Below the pieces are notes generated by a model. The model had not been told where the DNA came from, searched no databases, and saw only the letters and a program-made list of their open reading frames with translations. From Callaeas wilsoni (taxonomy: Eukaryota; Chordata; Aves; Passeriformes; Callaeidae): a stretch of DNA of 64,000 bases. The stretch covers positions 1 through 64,000 of the forward strand of contig VWPU01004637.1 of NCBI GenBank assembly GCA_013398955.1, given 5' to 3'. Positions 26,733 through 38,500 of the stretch are shown one piece after another. Numbering within the stretch: the first letter of the stretch is position 1; each line of letters opens with the position of its first letter. Position numbers and translations under genes: made by a program.

Positions 26733-28074
26733 ACGTGGCAATAGAAACCAGAAAATGCCTCCCTGAAGATCAGCGTTCCTCCTTCTCCGTGTGCACGTTT
26801 TAAACCTTTCTATTCAGGAGCAGCCTTGCCCTGTCCAGCCTCGGGAGCGGCTGCATTCCCCGTGCTCCCTTCCCTCTGTGGTTTCCAGCTCGGCCATGAG
26901 CTGACCACATCCCCCAGCTGGTGGGCAGCTGATAGCAGCGCTGTGTTCCTGCTCCTGGGCACGCCAAGAATGGTGTAAAAATAGCAGGGAAAGGAAGCTC
27001 AAATCCACCAGGAAGAACAGAAAGAGGAGAGAGGAGGAGAAGAACAACCTGTGAGCTAAAGTGAGGAGAGAGCAGCCAAACCCAGAGGTGATGAAATAAA
27101 TGGAGGGTGTGTGGTGCAGGAGAAGGTCCCCTCATGGCAGAGGTTGGGTGTGTGGGAACAGTGATATTGGGAAGTTAGAAATGTAAACAGGAATGCAGAA
27201 CTTCTCAGCAAAAACCACACTTGCATAATGTTAGATTGGGACACGGTGTGGCACAACCAGTGTGGAAGTGCCGTATTTCGGCAAAGGGAGGGGAAAATAC
27301 ATCTTCAAAATAGTCAATTAGCAGGAAGAAAGCTTCATTTGGTTGTGTTTGTTTACATCTTTATGAGGATAACTGGCAGCTAGAGAAAATCTGGATTTGT
27401 TTTCCTCCCAAGTTATTTTTCCCTTGTGCCATTTCCGTGCTTATCAAGCCACGGCTCTCCTGCTTTGGCTGATAGAGCCTTTCAGCAAAGAAACGGTAGA
27501 GACAACTTTCCAATCACCTAATTAAACAAACATGTTGATTGAAACTTCTCCAGAGTGCTTTTCCTAGCTATTTACCAATGTTTTATTAAAATAAAAGTCA
27601 AGAAAAACACCGTCACAGGATCATGTAATTTAGATTTTGGAGTTCCTGTAGTCCAGCACTGCTCAGAGTTGGGCTGACTTTGATGTTGGATTGGGTTGCT
27701 CTTGGAATCCCAGGGGTTGGAGTAAGGGCCAGGGATGAAAGTTTTACAACCTGGAAACCATTATTTGGAATCCCCCCCCAGCTGTATTATTACTGGTGTT
27801 TCACTGTATGATTGATACACAGTGCAACTACTCTACTTCTCTGTAACATCTTCCAAGAAAAGAACTGGAGGCGAGCCCTTCGTGCTGAGTGTTTGTTCAC
27901 CCAGTGCCCAGGTTCCCAAAATAGACACCAGAGCAGGATCTTAGAAGATGATTCAAAAGAAAAATGAAGTGTTCTTGTTCCCATTCCCTTCAGAACTGGA
28001 GCCCTACGGCAGAGTCACTTGTGGCACGTTTGAACTGGGCTGTGACAGGATTTGGGCACCTGGGCTGGAATCAG

Positions 28075-28598
28075 GGGAGGGGATTGTGCCCTGTCCAGGT
28101 GAGACCCCACCTGCAGAGCTGCCCCAGCCCTGGAGCCGAGCACAGGGGGGACATGGGTCTGCTGGAGCCTGGCCAGAGGAGGCCACGGAGATGCTCCAAG
28201 GGCTGGAGCCCCTCTGCTCTGGAGCCAGGCTGGGAGAGCTGGGGGTGCTCACCTGGAGAAGAGAAGGCTCCAGGGAGACCTCAGAGCCCCTAAAGAGGCT
28301 CCAGGAGAGCTGGAGAGGGACTGAGGACAAGGGCTGGAGGGACAGGACACAGGGAATGGCTTCCCAGTGCCAGAGGGCAGGGAGAGATGGGATATTGGGA
28401 AGGAATTGTTCCCTGGGAGGGTGGGCAGGCTCTGGCACAGGGTGCCCAGAGAAGCTGTGGCTGCCCCTGGATCCCTGGGAGTGTCCAAGGCCAGGCTGGA
28501 TGGGGCTTGGAGCAGCCTGGGACACTGTCCCTGTCATGGCAAGGGGTAGGACTGGCTGGGCTTTAAGGTCCCTTCCCACCCAAACCATTCTGTGCTGA
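28075..28598 (+). mobile_element. CR1 LINE 3' end, long copy, + orientation
   Basis: About 525 bases of the CR1 3' region. It begins near the 'gtgagaccccacctgcagag' block and continues through the 'ggctggagcccctctgctct', 'gggatattgggaagg' and 'gtccaaggcc' blocks to a 'cccttcccacccaaacc' end. It stays largely alignable with the copy at 54641-55189, including long identical stretches, so both are probably relatively young. The 216-codon open frame across it is a by-product of the repeat. Confidence 0.9.
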
Positions 28599-29815
28599 AC
28601 CAAACCAGCTCTGGGAGTGTGACAGTCCAATAAAGGTGCTGCAAGGCCCATTCCTTAAAAGACACCCTTAGGATTTAGTGGAAGGATCCTGTCCCTTTTC
28701 CATCTCCTACCCTTGGCTTTCCTGATGATGCTGAATCCCTTCTCATGGCTCACACGGCCGAGGTGCTGCAGGGGAAGTGGCGGGAGCACCTGGAAGGGGG
28801 GGCTGCATCCCTGTCCTGGGGGGCAGCTCCCGGGGATGTGCTGGGATGTGTTAATGAAACAGCTACCCCTGACCTGAGACTGCTCCCGTCAGGAACTGGT
28901 GTTTTGGAGAGGGCCAGCAGAGCTCGTAGCAGTGTTTCTTCCTGCAGTCAGCTTTCCCCCCTTATTTTGGCAGAAGTTGTTGACTTAGGAAGTGATAACA
29001 TTGGAGGTGCTTATCAGAGCCCAGCAGCCTTGCAGCAGGAATGCTGATGAGCGTGTCAGGGGGGTTTGCTGAGCTCTGGCAGCAATAAAGCGGAATTATT
29101 AATGCTTATATTGGAACATTTTTCTCCTGTTTTTAAACTTCTTGACAAAACTCTTGAGATTTGGTGGCTTCTTCCAAGGCTCATTAAAATCAATAAAAAG
29201 CTTGTTGCAGATTTTGTGAAGATTTTTTTTTTTTTCTATTTGGACCGAAACCACTCAAAATCAGTCCAGCTCCTGCACCCGAAATGTGTATCTTGCCTTT
29301 TGAAAAGCAAATACATGGCCAGAAAACTGTCTCTGAGGTGTCATGCTGGAGTTGTATCGTCTGCCTTCATAGGGGTTTTTTGTGTGTTTAATTAACTTGC
29401 TCCACATTCCCCTCAAAGGTGACTTTGTATCAACAGGCAGCTGTGAAGTTGAACGTGTTGCATGCTGAAGCTGGTACCTCACAGTCCAACTGTGCCTGTT
29501 CCCATCTGGGTGCTGGGGCTGATTATCGACCCATAAAGTTACTGGGGTTGGTGTTTGGCTTGTTGGCTGAGAGAGATTTTTTTAAAAATAAAAACAAAGT
29601 TGACCTCTGTTGCAGGTAATGAAATGTTGCTTTTAGAAACTGTTTTATAAAATGGTAAATCGAAGTTTAGCTGAGGTTTTGGACAGCTGGCATCAACACA
29701 GGGCCTTTCTGTTAGAGCACATCCTCAGCTCCCAGTTTATGTAAATACTGAGATTCCCTAAAGTGTCCATCATGTGAGATGGCAGAATTCCTTCTGCTAC
29801 ATCTAAGTTTGTATT

Positions 29816-30352
29816 AGAATCTTAGGATGATGAAAATCCTGCGTGGGAAGGGACTCAAAAGGATCATGGATCCAGCCCCTGGCCCTGCACAGACACCCCA
29901 GCAATCCCACCCTGGGCATCCCTGGCAGCGCTGTCCAAACGCTCCTGGAGCTCTGGCAGCCTCGGGGCCGTGCCCATTCCCTGGGGAGCCTGGGCAGTGC
30001 CCAGCACCCTCTGGGGGAAGAACCTTTCCTGATCTCCAGCCTGAGCCTGCCCTGGCCCAGCTCCAGCCGTTCCCTGGCTGTGTCCCTGTCCCAGGGAGGA
30101 GAGATCGGAGCTGCAGCCCCTGGTGGGGTCTGAGCTCAGCCTGCTCTGCTCCAGCTGCACGAACCGAGCGCCCTCAGCCCTCCAGACCCTTCCCCATCCT
30201 CGTGCCCCTCCTTTGGTCTCTCTCCAATAGCTTTAGATCCTTCTGACATTGTGGTGCCCAAAACTGTGCCCAGCACTCAAGGAGAGGCCACCCCAGAGCA
30301 GAGCAGGACAATTCCCTCCCTCACCCAGCAGGTGATGCTGGGCCTGGGGCAC
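29816..30352 (-). mobile_element. CR1 LINE 3' end, - orientation
   Basis: Read on the minus strand, this is a CR1 3' segment of about 535 bases from a subfamily distinct from the 28 kb copy. In + orientation it starts with a decayed terminal repeat and 'gggaagggactc', passes blocks including 'ccctgggcatccctggcagc' and 'ctgatctccagcctgagcct', and ends near 'caggtgatgctgggcct'. It sits in the 5'-UTR intron. Confidence 0.85.
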
Positions 30353-30479
30353 AGCTCTTTTAGACGCACAATTTTTGATGCACAACTTCTTAAACTATTT
30401 GTTTCTACTGTGTCAGTCCTAAAATTATATCTCCTTTTTATGTGTTACTTATTTTCCCTGTCATAAGCCAAAAACTAAA

Positions 30480-31105
30480 GGACACAATGAATGCAAAATA
30501 CAAAAATTTTATTTCATTTACCAGAATGTGAAAATTATCAGTAGTTGTGGCGCATCAGAGTACAGGCAAACTGTTTCCAGCAGCAGGATTATATGGTGGA
30601 GAAATTGCACTTTCCAGGCACATCCAGATGCAGTGTGCTACTGGGAGAATATCCAAGTTTCTGTGGAAAGCAAACCTTTGGATACAAGGGAGTGGTGTCC
30701 CATCAGTTTGGCTGCTTGCGTGCTATAAGAACAGTTGGAGTTAGTCTGGAACTTTTAATTTTAGGGTTTGGGTGTTTTAGTGTTAAACTTTATGTCCTTC
30801 TGATGCCACAGATGTCTTGTACCTGTGGAATGACTAGGAATAAAGCAGATCAGATATCTTCTCCATATAATTTTTGACAAATGTAGATTTCTGGCACAGT
30901 ACCTCATTTTTGATGCCATAGGTGTTTGTACAGCCCTTGAAAATCCAAAGGATGGGCCTTGGCAGGAGTGGCCTCACGAGCGTTGCTGCTCCCTGGGATT
31001 TTTGCACCGTTGGACCAAAGCACATGGGCAGCAACCACTGCTTGGGTGTCTTCATTGGCTTTCTTGGGGCCAGAAATGCCAACTGCAGTGTAAAATTAAA
31101 CCCAC
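30480..31105 (-). other. Unidentified minus-strand exon-like or retrocopy-like segment
   Basis: On the minus strand, a frame of about 60 codons stays open from roughly 31105 to 30922 and includes residues GPKKANEDTQAVVAAHV. It is preceded by a stop. A 3'-UTR-like stretch follows, with an AATAAA signal near 30510. A possible acceptor (ending 'tttacactgcag') sits just inside its 5' edge. I do not recognise the peptide, and no poly(A) tail is visible. It could be a decayed gene fragment, a terminal exon of an antisense transcript, or chance. Confidence 0.2.
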
Positions 31106-31476
31106 CTTGAAGATCAGTGTAAATCCAGTTGGATCTTCTATAAAACTCTCTCTTGTCGCTCGTATTGTGAAGTAATTTAGGCTTCGTTCACTCGTTTATG
31201 AAAATTCTGAATTGCTTTGTGGCCATGATTTCAGAACTGCTCCTTGCCAGAAAAGAGGCTTTATCCACATGTATCCATCAGAATCCAGCCCTGGAATTCC
31301 CTCTCTGGGCACGTTAAGCTCTTGCTTCAACTCCAGAGCACTCAGACTTTCTCTTTTTCCTGCTGAATTAATCCAAACTCCCGTCACAGTGGAGTGTCCT
31401 GTCTAGGCTGCTGGTTCAGAAGTGGGTTTTTTTCAAGGGAAGTTCATGTTTTAAAGTGGTGTATTTTTATTTGCAG

Positions 31477-31554
31477 CTGCCAATGTGAAGTATCAGAAGA
31501 GAACAGTTGGAACTTTCTGGGACAAGAGAAGACTGTTTATTCTCTCATTCTTTG
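31477..31554 (+). other. MTMR3: Candidate noncoding 5'-UTR exon of MTMR3
   Basis: A 78-base segment with a strong acceptor at its 5' edge (T-rich tract then 'tttgcag', AG at 31475-31476) and a strong donor (GTAAGA from 31555). It lies between the CpG island and the AUG exon on the coding strand, where vertebrate MTMR3 has untranslated exons. It contains one ATG, at 31483-31485, followed directly by TGA, so it cannot supply the protein start. No transcript evidence is available here; the call rests on splice-site quality and position. Confidence 0.45.
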
Positions 31555-33970
31555 GTAAGAATTGCATTATTTTGGGAAGATCAGCTTGTTTATGGATTCT
31601 GTGCTTATCATGGATTATTCTCTTAATTAAATGAAGTATTTTCCAATGTCTTAGACAAAAATTAGTATTTCATTAGTAAATTGGAGTTTGCAACCTTTAA
31701 TTATTGAAAAAAAAGATTCCTGACTCTTAGTTGTGCCCAGCCTTCAGACACTTTTCTTTGTCCTGCTCCTATGGCTGAATAATGTGCAAATGTTCGTGTT
31801 GTCAGCTGCTCTCCCAGGAAAGGCTGGTGAAAGTTACTCAGTCACTGCAGCCTGTGGTGCCAGGAGAGGAGAAACCTCCCTGTCAGAAACCAGGGAAACT
31901 CAGTGTTTATCCTTATCTCAGAAATGTCCTTCCACCTGCCAAAGGGGGAGAAGTGTTTTCAGTTTGCAACAGACTCATCTTTTGCTCAAGGTACAGCGCA
32001 TTCCTGAATGTTTAATTCCCAAATTTTCTGGTGTTCCTTTGCCAAAAAATTTGGGTTTCAAAGTCAGACTCAGAGGGCAACTGTGCCACAGTATGTAAAC
32101 AGCTCAGGGGTCAGCTCAGGTTGGTTTTGATATTAAAATAAATGGAATTGAGTCTGGATGGGGAAGGTGAGGGAACAAAGTGAAATGCTTGGATTCTTCC
32201 TTCTTCCTTTTTTCCCCTCCAGTTTTTCCTTTTCCTTGCTGAAAGTCCCAACTGCATTTAAATATATGTGAGTTTAAACGATCCTTTACTTATCTCATCT
32301 TTTTTGTTTAGAATCACTGGCAAACAGATGGTTATTGCTACTCTTAATTATGTACATAATTTAAACCAGAAGGCACATCTGAAACAAAAGGTAATTAAGA
32401 TGTTCCCAGAGAGGCTGAGCAGAGTCTGAGGTCACAACCTTTGCTCATCGTTTATCCTTTCAAGCAGAACATGAGGATGGAGAATTAACAAGACCATTCT
32501 CTTTTTTGACTAATTTAACTCACATGCAATTGCAGGTAAAAGGGCAGACAGTAAATTGATAACATCACCTTTTTTTGGCCTCAGTCCTGACCAAACCCGG
32601 TATTTGCACCAATAAAACCAGGTTTCACTGCTCTGTGTGTAAGCTGGCTGCTGTTTTTATGTGATCCTGTTGATAAGGAGGAGCATGAATTTAAGGCTGC
32701 TTTCCTGGCCAGGTTTTTTATCTGAGCTGTGTTTGTACCTTTCCATTTCGCTTCTCGAAAATGGGTTTTAATGTCAGGGCAGAGCTGCAGTTGAACAAAA
32801 CGAGAATTCTCCTTCCATTCTGCAGTGCTAAAACTGCTGTGGGTCAGCCTGAGGATGGGATTGTGCAGCCACTTGGTGCTGGGCTGGCTTTGTCCCAGGC
32901 TGTCCCTCAGAGCAGCACGGTGGGGAATTTTGGTGGGCAGAGTTCAGGAGTGCTTGGTGGAGCTGATGATGCCAGGAACGTTCTCGTTCTCACTTCCAAG
33001 GCTTCTAAAGCCAGAAGTCCCCTTGTGAGGTGTCAGCAGTCACTGGGATCCTCCTTCTGTTCCCGTGGGAAGTTTGGTGAACTGGAAATGGGTTGGAAAG
33101 CTTTGGGATGGAGAGGAATGTCGATCCAGGTGTGGTTTGGGCTGTCCTGAGCAGGGTGGGCTCCATCCCCGCTCCCAGGGCTGTTCCCTTCCCGCGCGCT
33201 CAGCCCGGTGACCTTGAGCTGCTGGAGGGAGCGGGATCAGCTCTCTGACACGGCGGGAAAGGAATGATTTTCAGAGCATTCACTGTCCATCAGCTCGGAG
33301 AGCCTCACTGTAACAATTCAACCTTTTTGCTATTTCTGTCAGCAGTTTTCAGAACACCTTTGGTGGCGGGGAAGTCACCGAAGCGTTTCAGTGATGCCCA
33401 GCAGCAGCCAGAGCAGAGTGTTTGCTTTAGAACCAGCCCTGTAACTTCTTGTATCATTCACCTTGGCAGCATTCCCCTTTGGATCTGATAATCCTGATGC
33501 AAACTCAGACAGGCAGATTTTTTTTTGACACAGCTTTCCCAAAATTCACCTTAAAAAGGAAGGTTCTCACATGGAGAAAGGCACACTGTTACAGTAGAAA
33601 CTGTTCTGCACTGAATGCAGGAATTAGACTGAAACTTGTTACTTTGGGTAGTCTCTGCCGGAGGTTTATGCTGGATTTTAGCACAGCTTTAAGATATTTT
33701 AAAAGACCCAATTTTCTAAGGTAATACTGGTTTTATTAATATGTAGGTGGATATATAATAAACATATAAATTACATATATCTAATCAAACTGAAGTAGAA
33801 AAGAATTTTTTTTCCAGCATGGTGCCTATTAAATTAAAACTTTTCCTCAGAGATACTAAGCAAGCTTCAAATTTGTAATAAAGCCAATTTTTTAAATTAA
33901 CTTGGTGTTTCTTTCATAATTGTGTGTGAAGCTGAAGGAGTTCTTTGAAATAACAAAGTATTTTTTATGT

Positions 33971-34265
33971 CATAGAATCCTGGAATGGGTTGTGTTGGAA
34001 GGGACCTTAAACCCCATCCAGTGCCACCCCTGCCATGGGCAGGGACACCTCACACTGTCCCTGTCCCGCCTGGCCTGGGACACTTCCAGGGATCCAGGGG
34101 CAGCCACAGCTGCTCTGGGAATTCCCTCCCAGCCCCTCCCCCCCCTCCCCGGGAACAATTCCTTCCCAATATCCCATCCATCCCTGCCCTCTGGCAGTGG
34201 GAAGCCATTCCCTGTGTCCTGTCCCTCCATTCCTTATCCCAAGTCCCTCTCCAGCTCTCCCAGGA
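33971..34265 (-). mobile_element. CR1 LINE 3' end, - orientation
   Basis: The left edge carries the inverted terminal repeat and 'gttggaagggacctt'. The inverted 'cacttccagggatccagggg' and 'ggaacaattccttcccaata' blocks follow. The copy stops in the block that in longer copies lies next to 'agagctggagagggac'. This is a clear 5'-truncated CR1. Confidence 0.88.
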
Positions 34266-34799
34266 TTTTAAATGTACTTTTGGCATTCATTTTTAGTGAA
34301 TCCATGGCAGTTTGAGCTCGATTCTGCTCATCATTTCCTCCTTTTATATAAATATATATATAAACACAAACATTCATATCCTGGATGTGCATCTGCTGCT
34401 CCTTTTCCCCCTGTCAGTTTTCCATACCAAGCACAGGATATTTAGGGCTCCCTGCAGTTCTGCTGTGCTGGGAGCTGATGGATTGAAGTGATTTTCTGTC
34501 AGCCTCAATACTGATAATTTGAAGTACATTTATAAGTAAAGTGAGATATGAACTTTGGATGTGAACTGAGAACTCAATGGGCTCATGTGATGTATTTTCA
34601 TTTGTAACTTTTATGTGCCACAGTCTGCAAACCCCATAAAATACCTGAGTGAATCCTGGCTGAGTAGAAAAGGGAAGAACCTACCTGGATTTTAAAAGCT
34701 GAGTGTAAGATCAATCTCAAAACCAAATTGTAACTCCTGTATTCACTTCAGTCATTAAGTTCCTAGTTGGCTGATTTGCATAAACCTCAGGACTGTGTT

Positions 34800-34915
34800 A
34801 ATATTCCCAGAAAATTTGCAGATGATCAAAGGTTGGGGGGTTGTTGGGTAGTGGAGAGAGCAAGTCCCCAGTGCGGTGATCTGGAACTCCTGGAAAGGTC
34901 AGTGCAGGAAAAAGG
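34800..34915 (+). mobile_element. Possible decayed CR1 reverse-transcriptase fragment
   Basis: The + strand translation contains KFADDQRLGG followed about 16 codons later by a DLELLERS-like run. This resembles the FADD-TKLGG...RDLDRLERW region of the CR1 ORF2 reverse transcriptase, which includes its catalytic Asp pair. Similarity fades on both sides, so if real it is an old fragment. It is not a functional gene. Confidence 0.4.
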
Positions 34916-35457
34916 ATATCTGGATGTATCCATGGGTATCCAAAATGAGTCAGAAGTGTAAGATGAAGATTTTTAACCCACGGAGAATTGCAGTTCCTAT
35001 GCCATAGCTGAAACGAGCCTGCTCCAGGAGGATGCACACCCTGTGTTTCATACCAGATCAGCCCAAATGATCCCAGCAATGCCTTCGGATGGGTAACCCA
35101 CGGGTTTGGGATTCACCATCTGCAGGCAACGTGGGAGAAAATTCTGGGGGATCCAGAAAGATGAACATGTTTTAATTTAAATTATATAAACACTGGTCTA
35201 ATTGCTGCCTTCAGACAGGTGTTCTCCCAGCAGCACATCCAAAGGTAATTTTTCAGGATGAACAGAAGGAACCAGACACATTTTGAAACAGTTTTGGCTC
35301 TCAGGAGAGGGAGCTTCTATGGATTTCATCTTTTCATAATTACTGTTTGCTCTCAGTTTTCTAACAGCTACATTCACAGTCTTTAAAAGTTAATTTGTAT
35401 TTATTTGCTAAAAGAAAGTGAATTTAATTTCATCATTATATTTTCCTGGTTTTCTAG

Positions 35458-35531
35458 ATTTTAGTAAGTGAGGAGCTCAAAGTATTGCAAGTAGAGACGA
35501 GGATTCCTCCTCCTGCCCAGGGCCTGTCATG
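35458..35531 (+). CDS. MTMR3: MTMR3 exon with the initiator ATG (5' UTR plus Met1)
   Basis: A 74-base exon with acceptor 'tggttttctag' and donor GTAAGC. Its last three bases, 35529-35531, are ATG. Splicing to the next exon, which starts GAT, gives Met-Asp-Glu-Glu-Thr, the known N terminus of vertebrate MTMR3. The first 71 bases are 5' UTR and contain no upstream ATG. The start context has G at -3, and the +4 G is supplied by the next exon. This choice is supported because the following exon opens exactly at Asp2 with no ATG of its own in frame. Confidence 0.88.
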
Positions 35532-38500
35532 GTAAGCAAAGGGGCTTTTGGGGTCTGTGACACAGCAGAAGAGTTTCAAATGGGAAAAGCCTCAGGGAAT
35601 TAATGTTTACATGTGGGGTTGTTGAGTTTTAAGCATAGTGCTAATGCTTTTTTCCTAATGCTGCTCTAAATCTTACAGCTTTTTAATGACTTTGTTAATC
35701 AGGCTGCAGAAGGAAACCTGATTCTAATACCAAGTTTATTGTCTGAGGGCCCATCTCAGAGAGCTTAGAAACTTCAGTGAGTTACTGCTCCTGGAACTCT
35801 CTGGACACTTCATCCTGTGGGAGCTTTTCCTTGGCTCTGGATGGTTGGGAAGGGGGCAGCGGGTGCCAGTGCTGCAGGTGACTGTCACACTTTGCTCCTC
35901 AGGATGAAGAGACTCAGCACAGCCTTGAATGCATCCAGGCTAACCAGATTTTTCCCAGGAAGCAGCTGATCCGAGAGGATGAGAACCTTCAGGTAATCAC
36001 CACACTGCTCCTTGCCGGTTCAAATCACACTGCCTTCGCTTGGTTATGGATTCTCAGGCCTCTCCTGTAGAATTTTAGTTCACAGTTAGCACAGAAATGC
36101 ATTTTCCTGTTAAATACTCCTGTACTGTTGGTAGGACAGAGAATTTGGGCATTTTATTACAAGAAATTCCTGAAAAATATCACTGCTACCTGTATACTAA
36201 TTCCAAGGGTCAGGTTTTATTCAATAGTTTAGAACTCTGTTGTTTTGAAAAAGCAGCACTAAGCTGATTAAACACTGCCTTTGTATCTGGTTATTGTGAA
36301 GCCAAAAGTCTTCTGTTGCACAAAAAGATATTTTAAAATTTCTTCGTTTTCCAAAGCTCCTTTTGAAATCAGTGTAGTTGAGATGATCTGTAACAGAATC
36401 ATGGAATAGTCTGGGTTGGAAAGGACCTTCAAACTCATCCAGTGCCACCCCTGCCGTGGCAGGGACACCTCCCACTGTCCCAGAGTGCTCCAACCCCAGT
36501 GTCCACCCTGGCCTTGGACACTTCCAGGGATCCAGGGGCAGCCACAGCTTCTCTGGGCACCCTGTGCCACGGCCTCCCCACCCTCCCAGGGAACAATTCC
36601 TTCCCAATATCCCATCCATCCCTGCCCTCTGGCAGTGGGAAGCCATTCCCTGTGTCCTGTCCCTCCATCCCTTGTCCCCAGTCCCTCTCCAGCTCTCCTG
36701 GAGCCCCTTTAGGCCCTGGAAGGGGCTCTGAGGTCTCCCTGGATCCTTCTCCAGGTGAGCACCCCCAGCTCTCCCAGCCTGGCTCTCCCTGTAGACACTC
36801 TTAGATCAACTGAAGAGTTTGTTTCATTGTAATAGAAAGTATTTTTATTTGATTTAAGCTAAGGTGGTGTAAAACCAGATCACTTCCAAGTTGAGCATTT
36901 ACATTTTACACCCAGCTCAGCTAAGCTGGGCTTAAGTCATATTTTTAATTTACCAGTGACAGTTTCCATTTGTGGTGTAACAGCTTTTCTGACTTTATAA
37001 AGCAGCGGCATTTTCGTATTCACTGTGAGAAATAGGGAGCAAAAAGCTCGATTTGTCCAACTGAGCTCAGCTTTGTAGCTTTTAGGGATCCAGCCTAGGC
37101 TGGTTACCTGAGCTTGCTGGGTGAGTGGTGGGGAAATAGCAGGGAACATTATTCATCCTGGATGTTTTGCCTACTTTAGGATAAATTTAATAACATTATG
37201 GAAATGCCACTCTCCATTAAGTAAGGAGTGAGAGCATAAATCAAGGGCTTTGTCAGGTTGCTTGCCAAAATGTGAGGATATTTTTCATAAAAATTCATTG
37301 CTTTCCCTGACCAGGCACTTACCACTCAGGAAAAGTAACATAAAATAAGGGATCATTTAAGAAAAAGGCTGCAATTAACCTCTGAGCCAGCCTTACCTGA
37401 TGTTCCTCCTTAGCAGCAATAATGGGGCTGAATTCTCAGCAGGCTTTGTTTGATTTCTTGTGCTGCAGGAGGGGCAGATTTTTGGGAAATGGTCTCTGAA
37501 ATCGGATTTTTGTTGCCTTTCTGCAGGTGCCATTCATTGAGCTGCACGGGGAGAGCACGGAGTACGTGGGACGAGCAGAGGATGCCATCATTGCCCTGTC
37601 CAACTACAGGCTCCACATTAAATTCAAGGAATCTGTTGTGAATGTAAGCGCTGCCCAGGTGTTCTGATCTCGATGGAAATAACAGAATTTGGGATAAGAG
37701 CGTGGTGATCCCCCCCTTTAAATAATGAAAAATCTCTTTCTGATGTTCAAATCCCATTTCTCAGGGATAATAAATACATATTTAAGCACCAAAGGGTGAC
37801 TCGGCAGCTCTGAAAATCAGATGTCATGAGGAAATGTCACATCTCTCAACCCGATGGTCACTTCACAGCCGGCTGTGTCAGCCACCTGTTGTCCCCAAGC
37901 TCAGTGGGGAGAAATAATCAGTCTTCCAAGGGGCTTTTGGAGCACCTAAACCTCATTTGTGCGTTGCTTGGAGCTTCAGAAGGTGGAAGTGGGTCCAGCT
38001 GCTGAAGTTCTGGGCAGGTACTGAGTGGTTTGAGTGCAGTCCTCGATGAAACAGGTCAGGAGTGGGACCTCACCTTCAGTGCATTTCTTTAGGGAGCTTT
38101 ATTCCAAGTGGCCACTCCTTGAAATTGTTCCATGTCCAGCTCCTGGTGCCAGGCACAGTTGGATGGGTGTTGGGCAGTGCTGGGCAGTGCTGGAATGCTC
38201 CCACGGACCAGTCTCACCAGCTGTGGGCACTTCCAGTGGGGAAATCAAGAGTGTCCTGAGGAGTGCCAGGGAGTGATGGAGCTGCTTTATTAGAGAAACC
38301 ATTAGAGCACATACTGCACTTCCTGTCCTGAGGATAATTTGGGATATTTCTTTACAGGGGGGTTCAATTCAGTGTTTTTGAGCATAGCAAGAATTGGTGT
38401 TTTCTCAAATCACATTCCTTGTTTGTGTTCAGGGAAGAGCCCACAGAAGTTTGTCAATATTCCCATGATAATTTTGCTTCCCTGACTTTCACAGCCGGTG

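Larger units (their letters stand above)
31555..35457 (+). other. MTMR3: 5'-UTR intron, distal part
   Basis: Noncoding sequence between the candidate noncoding exon and the AUG exon. It holds one minus-orientation CR1 (33971-34265), a possible CR1 reverse-transcriptase scrap (about 34800-34915), and AT-rich patches at about 33725-33900 and 34345-34375. I see no further exon that I can support. Confidence 0.5.

Noticed and set aside
27948..28598. Open frame of 216 codons on + and a 215-codon frame on - over the same region
   Set aside because: Both lie almost entirely in a CR1 3' end, which is GC-rich and stop-poor. Similar frames recur in every other long CR1 copy in the window.
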